From positions 1 to 30,396 of the forward strand of contig CAAGNV010000062.1 of the NCBI GenBank assembly GCA_900771425.1: a DNA stretch of 30,396 nt, given 5' to 3'. Both the position numbers and the translations under genes were made by a program. This stretch comes from Bacteroidaceae bacterium (GTDB lineage: Bacteria > Bacteroidota > Bacteroidia > Bacteroidales > Bacteroidaceae). Below are positions 15,737 through 23,456 of the stretch, one piece after another. Under the pieces are notes generated by a model. That model was not told the DNA's origin, made no database searches, and worked only from the letters and a program-made list of their open reading frames with translations. Each line of letters opens with the position of its first letter. The stretch's first letter is position 1.

Positions 15737-16924
15737 TTATTTGAGCAAATCAAGTTCCTTGAATGTGTCAACGAGTGCACTGACGCATCGGTCGATTTGT
15801 TCTTTGGTGTGTGTTGCCATGAGTGCTACACGTACGAGTGTGTCTTGTGGTGCACATGCTGGCGGAATAACTGGATTGATGAAGATTCCCTTTTCGAATG
15901 CTTTCTTTGTGACTTGGAATGTCTTGACTGCATCGCGTACATAGAGTGGGATGATCGGGCTTTCGGTGTCACCAATTTCAAATCCTGCTTCCTTGAACTG
16001 CTGGAGTGCGTAGTTGGTTATCTTCCACAAGTTTTCGATGCGCTCTGGTTCTTCTTTCAGAATGTGGAGTGCTTCCATTGCTGCTGCTGTTGCTGCAGGT
16101 GTGTTACTTGCTGAGAAGATGTATGTGCGGCTTGTGTGGCGCAGATAGTTGATTGTGTCGCTGTCTGCTGCGATGAAGCCTCCGATTGATGCGAGTGACT
16201 TTGAGAATGTACCCATGATGAGGTCAACGTCGTCGGTTACTCCGAAGTGGTCACATGTACCGCGTCCGTTGCGTCCGAACACTCCGAGCCCGTGGGCTTC
16301 GTCAACCATGATGCTGGCGTTGTATTTCTTTTTGAGTTCTACTATCTCAGGCAGTTTGGCGAGGTCGCCTTCCATTGAGAAGAGACCGTCGGTAACGATA
16401 AGCTTAAGTGCTTCTGGATTACACTTTTGAAGCAAGTGCTCCAAGTCTGCCATATCGTTGTGCTTGTAGTGGTAGAATGTGGAAATTGAGAGTCGTCGTC
16501 CGTCAACGATTGATGCGTGGTCACGGTCATCGCCGAGGATGTAGTCGTTACGTCCCGTCAGCTGTGATACTACGCCTGAGTTGACAGTGAAACCAGTTGA
16601 GTAAACAAGTGCTTCGTCTTTACCAACGAACTCTGCCAGTTCATGTTCTAATTGGATGTGGAGGTCAAGCGTACCATTGAGAAAACGAGAACCTGCGCAG
16701 CCTGTACCGTATTTCTTTACTGCTGCAACTGCTGCATCAACGATTCGCTTGTCGTATGTAAGTCCCATGTATGAGTTTGAACCAAACATGAGAACCTTCT
16801 TTCCGTCCATTATCACCTCTGTGTCCTGGTGACTGTCGATTTCTCTAAAGTAAGGGTAGATGCCCATATCCATGTATTTCTGTGGCTCCCTATACTCTTT
16901 GAATCTTTCTTGTAATAAACCCAT
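15737..16924 (-). CDS. spt: Serine palmitoyltransferase / alpha-oxoamine synthase (PLP enzyme)
   Basis: The 395-aa protein is an alpha-oxoamine synthase of aminotransferase fold type I. The PLP-binding lysine is Lys242 in GTFSKSLASIGG; PLP contacts are His136 in RDHASIV, Asp208 in VDEAHGLG and His211. Serine palmitoyltransferase joins serine and a fatty acyl-CoA to give 3-ketosphinganine, the first step of sphingolipid synthesis, a hallmark of Bacteroidales. The alternatives with the same fold are KBL (2-amino-3-ketobutyrate CoA ligase) and BioF. SPT is favoured by the long N-terminal arm (YREPQKYMDMGIYPYFREID), the NSYMGLTYDKRI segment, and the neighbouring lipid kinase gene. A short hairpin (16941-16954) lies just upstream of its start codon. 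Confidence 0.85.
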   Translation of the reverse strand: MGLLQERFKEYREPQKYMDMGIYPYFREIDSHQDTEVIMDGKKVLMFGSNSYMGLTYDKRIVDAAVAAVKKYGTGCAGSRFLNGTLDLHIQLEHELAEFVGKDEALVYSTGFTVNSGVVSQLTGRNDYILGDDRDHASIVDGRRLSISTFYHYKHNDMADLEHLLQKCNPEALKLIVTDGLFSMEGDLAKLPEIVELKKKYNASIMVDEAHGLGVFGRNGRGTCDHFGVTDDVDLIMGTFSKSLASIGGFIAADSDTINYLRHTSRTYIFSASNTPAATAAAMEALHILKEEPERIENLWKITNYALQQFKEAGFEIGDTESPIIPLYVRDAVKTFQVTKKAFEKGIFINPVIPPACAPQDTLVRVALMATHTKEQIDRCVSALVDTFKELDLLK

Positions 16925-17055
16925 AATCTTGTTTAACGGCCAGCACGAGTGCTGTTGGTAGTTTCATGCTTGTCATTCGCTGACTGCATGTCTCTTGCCG
17001 TTTTTATACCTTTTTAGTTATTAAAAATCTTAGTTCGATTACTTCGTACAGCGTG

Positions 17056-17063
17056 CAAAGGTA
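17056..17063 (-). promoter_or_regulatory. Putative spt promoter -7 box
   Basis: On the minus strand TACCTTTG (17063-17056) is an exact -7 element, implying a leader of about 125 nt before the spt ATG at 16924. No TTTG is seen at the standard -33 spacing. Confidence 0.55.
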
Positions 17064-17134
17064 CGAAAAAACTATAATACTTTTGTCCTTTTTAGAAAAA
17101 AAATGTGCTTTTGGTTAAATTTTACTCTTTTTCC

Positions 17135-17165
17135 TATGTAAAGTGAATGTTTTTTCATACTTTTG
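17135..17165 (+). promoter_or_regulatory. Putative promoter of the lipid kinase gene
   Basis: TACTTTTG (17158-17165) fits TAnnTTTG, with an imperfect -33 element TATG (17135-17138) 19 nt upstream. The 404-nt gap between spt and the kinase thus holds two divergent promoters, with 94 nt between the two -7 boxes. Confidence 0.55.
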
Positions 17166-17328
17166 CAAAGTCTTGTGGCGATAAACTGACGGCTGACGGG
17201 TTAAACTGTATGTTGTCGTTTTGTGTGTCATGTCGGACATTTGCTGAAGGTGTATCTCATGAATGAGCGCATCGGTTAGTTACAACGTTATGGATGACGG
17301 GATTTGTTCCCGACGCAGTGTTGATTAT

Positions 17329-18381
17329 ATGTTTAAGAAGAAGATAGTTTTCATATACAATCCCATTTCAGGTGTCTCGGGCAAACAACTGATTCTAAAT
17401 CAGATTGAGAGTAAGCTCGATAAGTCGAAGTATGACTATGAACTGCGTAAGACGTCTTATGCCGGTCATGCTACCGAACTTGCCCGTGATGCAGTGAATA
17501 AAGGTGCCGACGTGGTTTGTGCCATTGGCGGCGACGGTACCGTAAACGAAGTTGGGCATGCGCTTATCCATACGACTGCTGCGTTGGCTATCATCCCGTG
17601 TGGTTCGGGCAATGGTCTTGCGCGTCACCTTCACATTCCTCTCGATCCGATACGTGCCATCGAACTCATCAACGACGGTAACGTCAATGTCATTGATTAT
17701 GGAGTCATCAACCTACGCCCTTTCTTCTGTACTTGCGGTGTAGGGTTCGACGCTTTGGTCAGTGCCAAGTTTGCCAAGTCAAAGAAAAGAGGACCGCTCG
17801 CGTATATAGAAAATGTGTTGCAGACGAGTCTCACATATAACTCAGAGACATACGATATTGACATGATTGACGAGAACGAGCAGCACTCTGTCCAGAAAGC
17901 CTTTCTCATCTCTGTCGGCAATGCGTCGCAGTATGGCAACAATGTGTATATTGCTCCGCAGGCAAGTGTGCGCGACGGTCTGCTCGACGTGACGATACTT
18001 CACCCCTTTACCTTGATTGATGCACCTCAGATTGCTATCCACATGATGAACGGTACGCTCGACGACTGTCCGTTTTTCAGTACGTTTCAGTGTCGCAGCA
18101 TCAGCATACACCGCCAGAAGGATGGGGTAGTGCACTACGACGGCGACCCGATGGAGTCGGGCAACGATGTCGATATCTCGATTGTACCAAAAGGCCTTCA
18201 GTGTATCTGCCCTATGAAGGAAGGTGTTTATGGACCGGTGGAGAACGTACAGAACACGCTTGTTGAGCAAATCAACATGATGTATGTACGTAGTGAAGAA
18301 TTGCTTCGCGTCAACAGGCAGAACAACAAGCGTCTGATTGCTCAGACTAAAGGAATCCTGAAACGTCTCAATAGAAAATAA
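17329..18381 (+). CDS. Diacylglycerol/sphingosine-kinase-family lipid kinase
   Basis: This 350-aa protein has the DAGK catalytic domain: KIVFIYNPISG at the N-terminus, AIGGDGTVNEV (nucleotide-binding GGDG), IPCGSGNGLARHL, GVGFDALVSAKFA and, near the C-terminus, HYDGDPME. The ATG at 17329 is preferred because the family starts right there (MFKKKIVFIYNP); an in-frame ATG at 17263 would add 22 residues unlike the family. These enzymes transfer the ATP gamma-phosphate to a lipid hydroxyl (diacylglycerol, sphingoid base or ceramide) at the membrane. Divergent placement beside spt suggests a sphingolipid or phosphoglycerolipid substrate; this is inference. A repeat element and a hairpin follow the gene. 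Confidence 0.88.
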   Translation: MFKKKIVFIYNPISGVSGKQLILNQIESKLDKSKYDYELRKTSYAGHATELARDAVNKGADVVCAIGGDGTVNEVGHALIHTTAALAIIPCGSGNGLARHLHIPLDPIRAIELINDGNVNVIDYGVINLRPFFCTCGVGFDALVSAKFAKSKKRGPLAYIENVLQTSLTYNSETYDIDMIDENEQHSVQKAFLISVGNASQYGNNVYIAPQASVRDGLLDVTILHPFTLIDAPQIAIHMMNGTLDDCPFFSTFQCRSISIHRQKDGVVHYDGDPMESGNDVDISIVPKGLQCICPMKEGVYGPVENVQNTLVEQINMMYVRSEELLRVNRQNNKRLIAQTKGILKRLNRK

Positions 18382-18418
18382 CTGCCCTGTCTATTCTGCT
18401 GTGCTGCTGCTTTCGTAA

Positions 18419-18504
18419 TTACGACACCGACGGTGTAGTTTACTACCGCGTCGGTGCAGTAAACTGTTGCGACGGTGTTTACTACTACACCGTCGGTGTT
18501 GTAA
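18419..18504. repeat. Intergenic CACCG-type inverted repeat element, copy B
   Basis: ACACCGACGGTGTAGT (18424-18439) is perfectly inverted at 18484-18499, and outer bases extend the stem to about 21 bp. The loop contains further partial units with CGTCGGTG and GCAGTAAACTG. It starts about 38 nt after the lipid kinase stop, so it could form a large hairpin in the mRNA 3' end. It shares its motif set with copy A (9752-9827). The rest of the 352-nt gap to cdd holds only the terminator at 18629. Confidence 0.75.
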
Positions 18505-18628
18505 GTATCGTCGTGTGAGTTTACATTAATTGATTTGATTGTTCTCTGCTTTCTACTGATGTGGCAACTCTTATTGCATCAGGGTTCTAAGTATTTTGAA
18601 TTTGCTTTCCTCCTTTGATGAAACGCAA

Positions 18629-18664
18629 CAGCCGTACGCATGAGTTATGTCGTGCGTACGGCTG
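18629..18664. terminator. Bidirectional terminator between convergent genes
   Basis: CAGCCGTACGCA (18629-18640) pairs perfectly with TGCGTACGGCTG (18653-18664). It lies between the + strand lipid kinase and the minus-strand cdd, 69 nt past the cdd stop. Confidence 0.75.
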
Positions 18665-18733
18665 ACCGAATTTATCTGTATGAAACGGTTGGTATGTGCG
18701 GATTGAAGTACGGGCGAAATGTCGTTGACAACA

Positions 18734-19216
18734 TTATATCAGACTGTCGCTGTCGAAGCACACGGGCAGAAGGTCGCGTGCAGAACTGACGGCATAAATG
18801 CCCTCTGTGCCATACAGAAGAACTCGCATAGGTGTGCTGAAACGTTGTTCGGTCTCGACCAGTACCTGACGGCAGGCTCCGCATGGCGATACGGGCATCT
18901 CGGTGAATTCGCCGTTGGTGCCTCGTGCGGCAATACAAAGCATGGCGACTGCCTGGTCGGGGTAGTTGGCGTTGGCATAGAATATGGTGGTTCGCTCCGC
19001 ACAAAGTCCTGAAGGGAATGCGCAGTTCTCCTGATTGCTTCCGCTCACGATTTGCCCCGAACTGAGTAGTACGGCAGCTCCCACGCTGAAATGGCTGTAG
19101 GGCGAATAGCTGCGTTCGGTCGCTTTCTTCGCTTCTTCCATCACTTTGCGCTCGACGTCGCTGAGTTCGTCTTCGTTCAACTTTACGATGCTGATTTTGT
19201 GCTCGATTGTTTCCAT
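18734..19216 (-). CDS. cdd: Cytidine deaminase
   Basis: The 160-aa protein shows the zinc-dependent cytidine deaminase signature: Cys72-Ala-Glu74 (LCAERTT) as the first zinc ligand and proton-shuttling glutamate, and PCGACRQ with Cys112 and Cys115 as the other two ligands. NQENCAFPSG is the substrate-binding stretch. With cysteine in all three ligand positions it belongs to the homotetrameric short-form class. It converts cytidine and deoxycytidine to uridine and deoxyuridine in pyrimidine salvage, in the cytoplasm. It stands alone between a terminator and its own -7 box. Confidence 0.95.
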   Translation of the reverse strand: METIEHKISIVKLNEDELSDVERKVMEEAKKATERSYSPYSHFSVGAAVLLSSGQIVSGSNQENCAFPSGLCAERTTIFYANANYPDQAVAMLCIAARGTNGEFTEMPVSPCGACRQVLVETEQRFSTPMRVLLYGTEGIYAVSSARDLLPVCFDSDSLI

Positions 19217-19257
19217 GCTGATTAGGTTATAGTGTTCGACTGCATTATCTCACTGCG

Positions 19258-19265
19258 CAAAATTA
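19258..19265 (-). promoter_or_regulatory. Putative cdd promoter -7 box
   Basis: On the minus strand TAATTTTG (19265-19258) fits TAnnTTTG, 41 nt before the cdd ATG. A -33 TTTG at standard spacing is not seen. Confidence 0.5.
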
Positions 19266-19345
19266 AGAAAAAAGTGTTGAATAACGTGCTACAAACACCG
19301 ATAAATAGTAGGAAACGACGTGTTTTTCATGTTATTTGCCCGTTT

Positions 19346-19379
19346 ATGACCGCACGAGTGGGCATTTTGGTGCGGTCAT
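19346..19379 (-). terminator. Terminator of the BlaI/M56/TPR operon
   Basis: ATGACCGCAC (19346-19355) pairs perfectly with GTGCGGTCAT (19370-19379), 9 nt beyond the stop of the TPR gene on the minus strand. The U-tract is weak. Confidence 0.7.
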
Positions 19380-19388
19380 GCGTCTCTG

Positions 19389-20549
19389 TCACTTCGACTG
19401 GAAGAACTCTTCCGTCCGTATTTCCTTCACCCTTCCGGTGGCATATTCCTGCATTTCGACCATGGAACTGCTCAGCGGTTTGGCTTTTGGCAATGCCTGC
19501 TGACGGGCAAGTTCGTCGAGGAACTTCTGGAGGTATTGTTTCTCCTGTTTGGTGTCCTTCATGGCTCCGTACACTAATGCGATGTTGTATATCGTGCTGA
19601 GGTTGTTTGGCTGCAGTTCGAGGCAGGTCTTCAGGTGCTTGATACTTTTGTCGTATTTACGGTTGAGCGAACAGCTTTTTGCTATCTCTCGGTTTAGTGT
19701 GAACACGGTGGCGGGGTCGGGCTGCATGAGTTCGAGGGCCTCCTCTATACATTCTATACCTTCCTGAGAAAGTCCGATGTTGCATGCAGCAATGCCATAT
19801 TGCGACAGGGCAGAAACATTTTTGCCTTCGTACAACTCGTTGGCTTCTTTCAGACAGTCATACGCCTTGGGTTTCTTGTTGATGCGTGCATACGAAAGTC
19901 CTGCGTAGTAACATGTCGAGGCACTGTGGTCGCCAAGTCTGAGGAGGCGTTCGTATTCATTTGCTGCCTGCTTGAAGTCACCCTTTAGGTAGTATGAGTA
20001 AGCCACTTGGCGGTTAAGGCTTATGTTGGTCGTATCGGTCATGAGGTAGCCTGCTGTAAGTGCCAATGCCGAATCTGGGCACGCGGCTTTGTTATAGAGC
20101 GAGGCGAGGTTCGCCAGCACGCCCACATCGTGAGGGTAAGCCTTCAGTATCTGCTTGCCGGTGACAATCATCGAGTCGGTGGCACCCAGTTGGTTGAACA
20201 CGTTGAACCGCATTCTTATGTCGGCAGTAGTGATGCTGTCAGCTGGCATCATGTTCATAGTCTGCTTGCAGCGCGAGTATGCTCCGCGTTGGTACAGGCA
20301 GTTGGCAACATTGCGTATGGCCGTGGGCGAGACCTCGGCCGAGAGCGCTTTCTCATACCATCTGAGAGCCTCAAACTGGTTGTATTGTGCCTTGCAACTA
20401 TCGCCTTTAGCCGTATATATTTGGGCGGGTGACGTGGGTGTCGATGCCTTGACGGAGGCATTGGCTGCCGTTGCCGTCTGTGCCGTTGCGTCACAGGCAA
20501 GCATGCTTGCAGCCAATGCTATAGTCATGATCAGTGTGGTTCGTGCCAT
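19389..20549 (-). CDS. Exported tetratricopeptide-repeat protein
   Basis: The 386-aa protein has a signal peptide (residues 1-24, ending ATAQ); the cysteine at 19 in MLACDATAQ is a conceivable but weak lipobox. The rest is a run of TPR helices, about eight units between residues 43 and 345. Examples are QFEALRWYEKALS, LKGDFKQAANEYERLLRLG and YDKSIKHLKTCLELQPNN. TPR arrays bind peptides or proteins, so a periplasmic scaffold role is likely. It is the third gene of a minus-strand operon, 69 nt after the M56/TonB gene, and ends at a terminator. Bacteroidetes BlaI/M56 operons often carry such a downstream TPR or thioredoxin gene, so it may belong to the signalling output. Confidence 0.85.
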   Translation of the reverse strand: MARTTLIMTIALAASMLACDATAQTATAANASVKASTPTSPAQIYTAKGDSCKAQYNQFEALRWYEKALSAEVSPTAIRNVANCLYQRGAYSRCKQTMNMMPADSITTADIRMRFNVFNQLGATDSMIVTGKQILKAYPHDVGVLANLASLYNKAACPDSALALTAGYLMTDTTNISLNRQVAYSYYLKGDFKQAANEYERLLRLGDHSASTCYYAGLSYARINKKPKAYDCLKEANELYEGKNVSALSQYGIAACNIGLSQEGIECIEEALELMQPDPATVFTLNREIAKSCSLNRKYDKSIKHLKTCLELQPNNLSTIYNIALVYGAMKDTKQEKQYLQKFLDELARQQALPKAKPLSSSMVEMQEYATGRVKEIRTEEFFQSK

Positions 20550-20618
20550 TCTGAACTTGTTTTTGAGAGTTTAATATGTGATTGCCGTGCCTGTGGGGTA
20601 GGGTACACGGCTGGACGT

Positions 20619-22247
20619 TTATCGCAGACGGAACATAACAGGAATTGTATATCTAACGTTGACTTCCTTGCCACGTTGCTTTCCTGGCTTCCACTTAGGC
20701 ATGATGGAGAAGACGCGCATCACTTCGTTACCGCAATCAAGTTTGGCTTTGTTGTACTTCGTTGCATATTCAATCTTGTCGGCTTCGGTCACAGGAGTGT
20801 CGGCAGGTAGTTTCTTGTAGCCATTGACGACCACTGGAGATATCTCGGAAGGCTGGGTTTCTTTCATGATTTCGATCCTTTGACCATCTTGGCGAGACAT
20901 GCTGACAAATTCAAAGTCAGCGAGGCTTCCGTCCTTCTTTACTTTAAAACTTACGATAACTCTGCCTTCCAAGCCGATTTCCTGTGCGCTTGCAGGGTAC
21001 TTGATGTTCTGTGCGATGAACTGCATAAGTGCTGCTGCTCCGCCAGGAAATTCTGGCATTTCTTCCACAATCATGAATGTGACCGAGTCTTTATCATCGC
21101 TCTGTGCTGGTTTGATGTCCTCGCCTGCCTGAATGATTTCCACAGGTTTAGTAATCGTGTCCTTGCTTGCAATTCCGTCTGCTTCCGCCTGTTCCAATGC
21201 CTCTGCACTTTGCATTTCAGCCATTTCTGCGGCCAACTTGTCTGCCGTGACTGCATTTTTCTGACTGATTGCTTGGTCGTTTGAAGCAAAATCCTTAACT
21301 TTGTCGATGGTAACGTTTGTTACCTCGGCAGTTGCCTTCTCGATGTTCGTGCTTGCAAAGGCTCCGAGAGCGATTGCTGCAACAGGGAGTACGTACAGAT
21401 ACTTTGCACTGCTCCACTTACTGGAATGATTAGTTTTCATCATCATAGTGATACGTTTTTTAAGTAAACTGTGATTGAAGCTGTTGGCAAAAGCGTAGGA
21501 ACTGGTGCCAACAGCCTTTTTTATTAGTAACATCTGATAGTCGTGAAGGGTTGAGCCACTGCGCAGTACGGCGTCGTCGGCTTCGTACTCGTGTACTTCG
21601 CAAAGCGAGTTGGCGAGCATCCATACGCATGGATTGAACCACTGGAATGCTTCGGCTAGGGTTACGAAGAGTATGTCCAAAGAATGTCTGCTGCTGACGT
21701 GGGCAAGTTCGTGAGTGAGCACGTCGCGGTTTGTTCGGTAGTCATTCTCCGAGATTATGACCGTGTGCATCCAGCTGAACGGGCTTGCACCTTCGGGCAT
21801 TATGTAGATGGTGGCTCCGTCGTGCTGTTCCTGCCACAATGCACCCTTGCCTATTGAGCGGATCATGCGGCCGAAGTCGATGCCCTTGACCGTAAGCGTC
21901 ACCACCACTCCTATTATATAAATAAGCACTACGGCCATTGCCCAACTGATACTGAAACCACCCGTGGCAGCCGTCGTGACTGCATCTGCCTGACTGGCAG
22001 CAAGGTCGGGCGTAGGCATTCCTACCTCGATGATGGCACGTCCCTGACGGTTGATGCCGTCGAGCGCGCTGTTGTCCCACACCTGGATGTCCATTGCCGG
22101 AAGCAGAAGCGATAGGACGGTAATGGCGAGCAGTCCGAAGCGGTTGATGGCAAAGAGCGTCTCCTTGCGCAGCAACAGTGTGTAAGGTATGTAAAGCAGA
22201 GCCAGACAGATGGCCGACTTTATGGCGTAGATGGTTAATGCTCCCAT
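20619..22247 (-). CDS. M56 (BlaR1-like) membrane metallopeptidase fused to TonB C-terminal domain
   Basis: The 542-aa protein starts with membrane helices (about 4-21, 36-51, 98-120) and has a zinc-protease site HELAH (His179, Glu180, His183) with acidic residues in EVHEYEADDAVL around 217-226 as the likely third ligand. A further membrane helix (about 293-309) precedes a periplasmic linker and a TonB C-terminal domain (about 397-542, from EFPGGAAALMQFI to KWKPGKQRGKEVNVRYTIPV). M56 proteins of the BlaR1/MecR1 type sense an envelope signal and cleave a BlaI repressor in the cytosol. The TonB domain replaces the usual penicillin-binding sensor and carries an insertion of about 45 residues before KWKPGKQ. 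The gene starts 4 nt after the blaI stop, so the pair is translationally tight. Confidence 0.9.
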   Translation of the reverse strand: MGALTIYAIKSAICLALLYIPYTLLLRKETLFAINRFGLLAITVLSLLLPAMDIQVWDNSALDGINRQGRAIIEVGMPTPDLAASQADAVTTAATGGFSISWAMAVVLIYIIGVVVTLTVKGIDFGRMIRSIGKGALWQEQHDGATIYIMPEGASPFSWMHTVIISENDYRTNRDVLTHELAHVSSRHSLDILFVTLAEAFQWFNPCVWMLANSLCEVHEYEADDAVLRSGSTLHDYQMLLIKKAVGTSSYAFANSFNHSLLKKRITMMMKTNHSSKWSSAKYLYVLPVAAIALGAFASTNIEKATAEVTNVTIDKVKDFASNDQAISQKNAVTADKLAAEMAEMQSAEALEQAEADGIASKDTITKPVEIIQAGEDIKPAQSDDKDSVTFMIVEEMPEFPGGAAALMQFIAQNIKYPASAQEIGLEGRVIVSFKVKKDGSLADFEFVSMSRQDGQRIEIMKETQPSEISPVVVNGYKKLPADTPVTEADKIEYATKYNKAKLDCGNEVMRVFSIMPKWKPGKQRGKEVNVRYTIPVMFRLR

Positions 22248-22251
22248 GGTC

Positions 22252-22623
22252 TTATCCTTTTACGAGTTCAAGTAATTCCTTGATGTCCTGCTCACTAAGT
22301 TTTTCTTCCTTCATGAAGAAACTGAGGAACGAAGAGGCCGAACCGCCGAAGAAGTTGTCTTTCATCTCCTTCATCATGCGGCTGGTGTATTCTGCACGTG
22401 AGATCATTGGGAAATAAAGGTATTGCTTTCCTTGTCCTTTCTTGAAGTCAACGAAACCTTTAGTTAAGAGTATCTTCATAAAAGTGGACACTGTCGTATA
22501 TGCTGGCTTCGGCTCGTCGTAGTCGGCAACTACTTCGTGCACGTCGCATGCCTTCCCTTTGTTCCACAATATGTTCATTACTTGCATCTCCGATTTGGTC
22601 AATGTCTGGTTGTTCGCTTTCAT
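22252..22623 (-). CDS. BlaI/MecI-family transcriptional repressor
   Basis: The 123-aa protein is a winged-helix repressor: TLTKSEMQVMNILWNKGKACDVHEVV, then KPAYTTVSTFMKILLTKGFVD (recognition helix with TTVSTFM), then the wing KGQGKQYLYFPMIS. The C-terminal helix is the dimerisation arm that BlaR1-type proteases cut. The ATG at 22623 is chosen over an upstream in-frame start at 22659 because the latter would lie within the promoter -7 box region and the family starts at this point. It is the first gene of the operon and its promoter carries a 16-bp palindrome, so it probably represses its own operon. Confidence 0.92.
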   Translation of the reverse strand: MKANNQTLTKSEMQVMNILWNKGKACDVHEVVADYDEPKPAYTTVSTFMKILLTKGFVDFKKGQGKQYLYFPMISRAEYTSRMMKEMKDNFFGGSASSFLSFFMKEEKLSEQDIKELLELVKG

Positions 22624-22656
22624 ACGATTAGTTCGGATTAATTGGTTTTGATGTCG

Positions 22657-22680
22657 CAAAGGTAAACTAAATATTTAGTT
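22657..22680 (-). promoter_or_regulatory. blaI operon promoter with palindromic operator
   Basis: On the minus strand TACCTTTG (22664-22657) is an exact -7 box. Directly upstream of it lies the perfect 16-bp palindrome AACTAAATATTTAGTT (22665-22680), placed in the spacer between the -33 and -7 elements, where a bound BlaI dimer would block RNA polymerase. The palindrome shape (ACTA...TAGT) resembles BlaI/MecI operators. Confidence 0.75.
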
Positions 22681-22792
22681 AACGAAAGTTTTAGTAGAAC
22701 TTTTTTACCATAAATGCCGATTTTTAACATTTATTATTAGTTATTCAAGGTAAAGGCGAGTGAATAGGGTAGAACGGGGGAGAAATCAAAGT

Positions 22793-22902
22793 CGTATGGA
22801 CAACTTGGTCAAAACGTATGGACGACTTGGTCAGAACGTATGGACAACTTAGTCAGAACGTATGGACAACTTGGCCAGAACGTATGGACGACTTAGTCAA
22901 AA
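22793..22902. repeat. Five tandem copies of a 22-nt repeat
   Basis: Five head-to-tail 22-nt units begin at 22793, 22815, 22837, 22859 and 22881, each starting CGTATGGAC. Variation is confined to transitions: positions 10, 15 and 20 alternate A/G and position 17 alternates C/T. There is no spacer and no dyad inside the unit. It lies between the blaI promoter and the end of the toxin gene. Confidence 0.95.
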
Positions 22903-22908
22903 TAATAA

Positions 22909-23184
22909 TTACTTGTCATCGTAATGGCCAAGCATTTGCAAAACATTTACTTGTACGATGTTTTGGTGAATTGAGTAAACAATTCTATCTTTGCTTGACA
23001 AACGTCGTGAATATGTATTTTCGCGATGCCGTAGTGGTTCGGGCTTACCCGTACCTGTTAATGGATGTTCCATCAACTCAGTAAGTATGGTTTGTAACTT
23101 TTTGATTCGTGCTTTGTCGCCAGACTTCTTTATAGCTTCCAAATCAGATAAGGCTCGAGGTGCGAATATCAATGAATAACTCAT
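22909..23184 (-). CDS. Txe/YoeB-family toxin (ribosome-dependent mRNA interferase)
   Basis: The 91-aa protein has the YoeB/RelE fold signature: IFAPRALSDLEAIKKSGDKA, ELMEHPLTGTGKPEPLR, YSRRLSSKDRIVYSI and the C-terminal LGHYDDK. Basic residues in the RR..S.KDR segment and the terminal His-Tyr pair correspond to the usual catalytic residues. YoeB binds the ribosome and cleaves mRNA in the A site when free of antitoxin. Its ATG (23184) overlaps the antitoxin stop in ATGA, the usual antitoxin-first coupled arrangement. Confidence 0.93.
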   Translation of the reverse strand: MSYSLIFAPRALSDLEAIKKSGDKARIKKLQTILTELMEHPLTGTGKPEPLRHRENTYSRRLSSKDRIVYSIHQNIVQVNVLQMLGHYDDK

Positions 23185-23414
23185 GAGAATAAGGCATTTA
23201 ACTCATCAATATTGTTCACTTGTTTGCCTTCTCCATTGGCAATGTCTTGTTCGGCTTCTTCAATATCAGCATAGAATTCGGGCGACTCATAATATTCAAC
23301 TTTACGGAACGTCCATCCCATAGCTTTAACTAAACCCTTAAATCGCTTAATATCGACTTTAGGAATGTTGATGGTGAAGGATTCCATTGCTTGTGGTGTA
23401 GTTGCTGCTGCCAT
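23181..23414 (-). CDS. Antitoxin partner of the YoeB-type toxin
   Basis: This small acidic 77-aa protein is encoded just upstream of the toxin gene and overlaps it by 4 nt. The core is SFTINIPKVDIKRFKGLVKAMGW, an N-terminal strand-helix region that may bind DNA, followed by an acidic tail (DIEEAEQDIANGEG, NNIDELNALFS) suited to wrapping the basic toxin. It does not look like the Phd/YefM family normally paired with YoeB; similar short antitoxins are common in Bacteroidetes. A second possible start is the methionine at residue 10 (MESFTINIPK). A TAACTTTG -7 box lies 43 nt upstream. The assignment rests on position and size as much as on sequence. Confidence 0.85.
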   Translation of the reverse strand: MAAATTPQAMESFTINIPKVDIKRFKGLVKAMGWTFRKVEYYESPEFYADIEEAEQDIANGEGKQVNNIDELNALFS

Positions 23415-23456
23415 ATTAGTTGAATTGACTTGTATTGCTGATGTTTTTTACGTGTG

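Noticed and set aside
15510..15944. 144-aa + strand frame across the tRNA and the end of spt
   Set aside because: It runs across the terminator hairpin and the tRNA-Arg and then antisense to spt.
17263..17328. Upstream ATG for the lipid kinase, adding 22 residues
   Set aside because: The extra residues do not resemble the family, which begins at MFKKKIVFIYNP; kept only as an alternative.
22793..22902. CRISPR-like array
   Set aside because: The 22-nt units are directly contiguous with no spacers between them, and no cas genes are in the window.
22818..23084. Possible + strand gene reading through the 22-nt repeats
   Set aside because: The frame simply translates the tandem repeat and then runs antisense through the toxin gene; no domain or start signal supports it.
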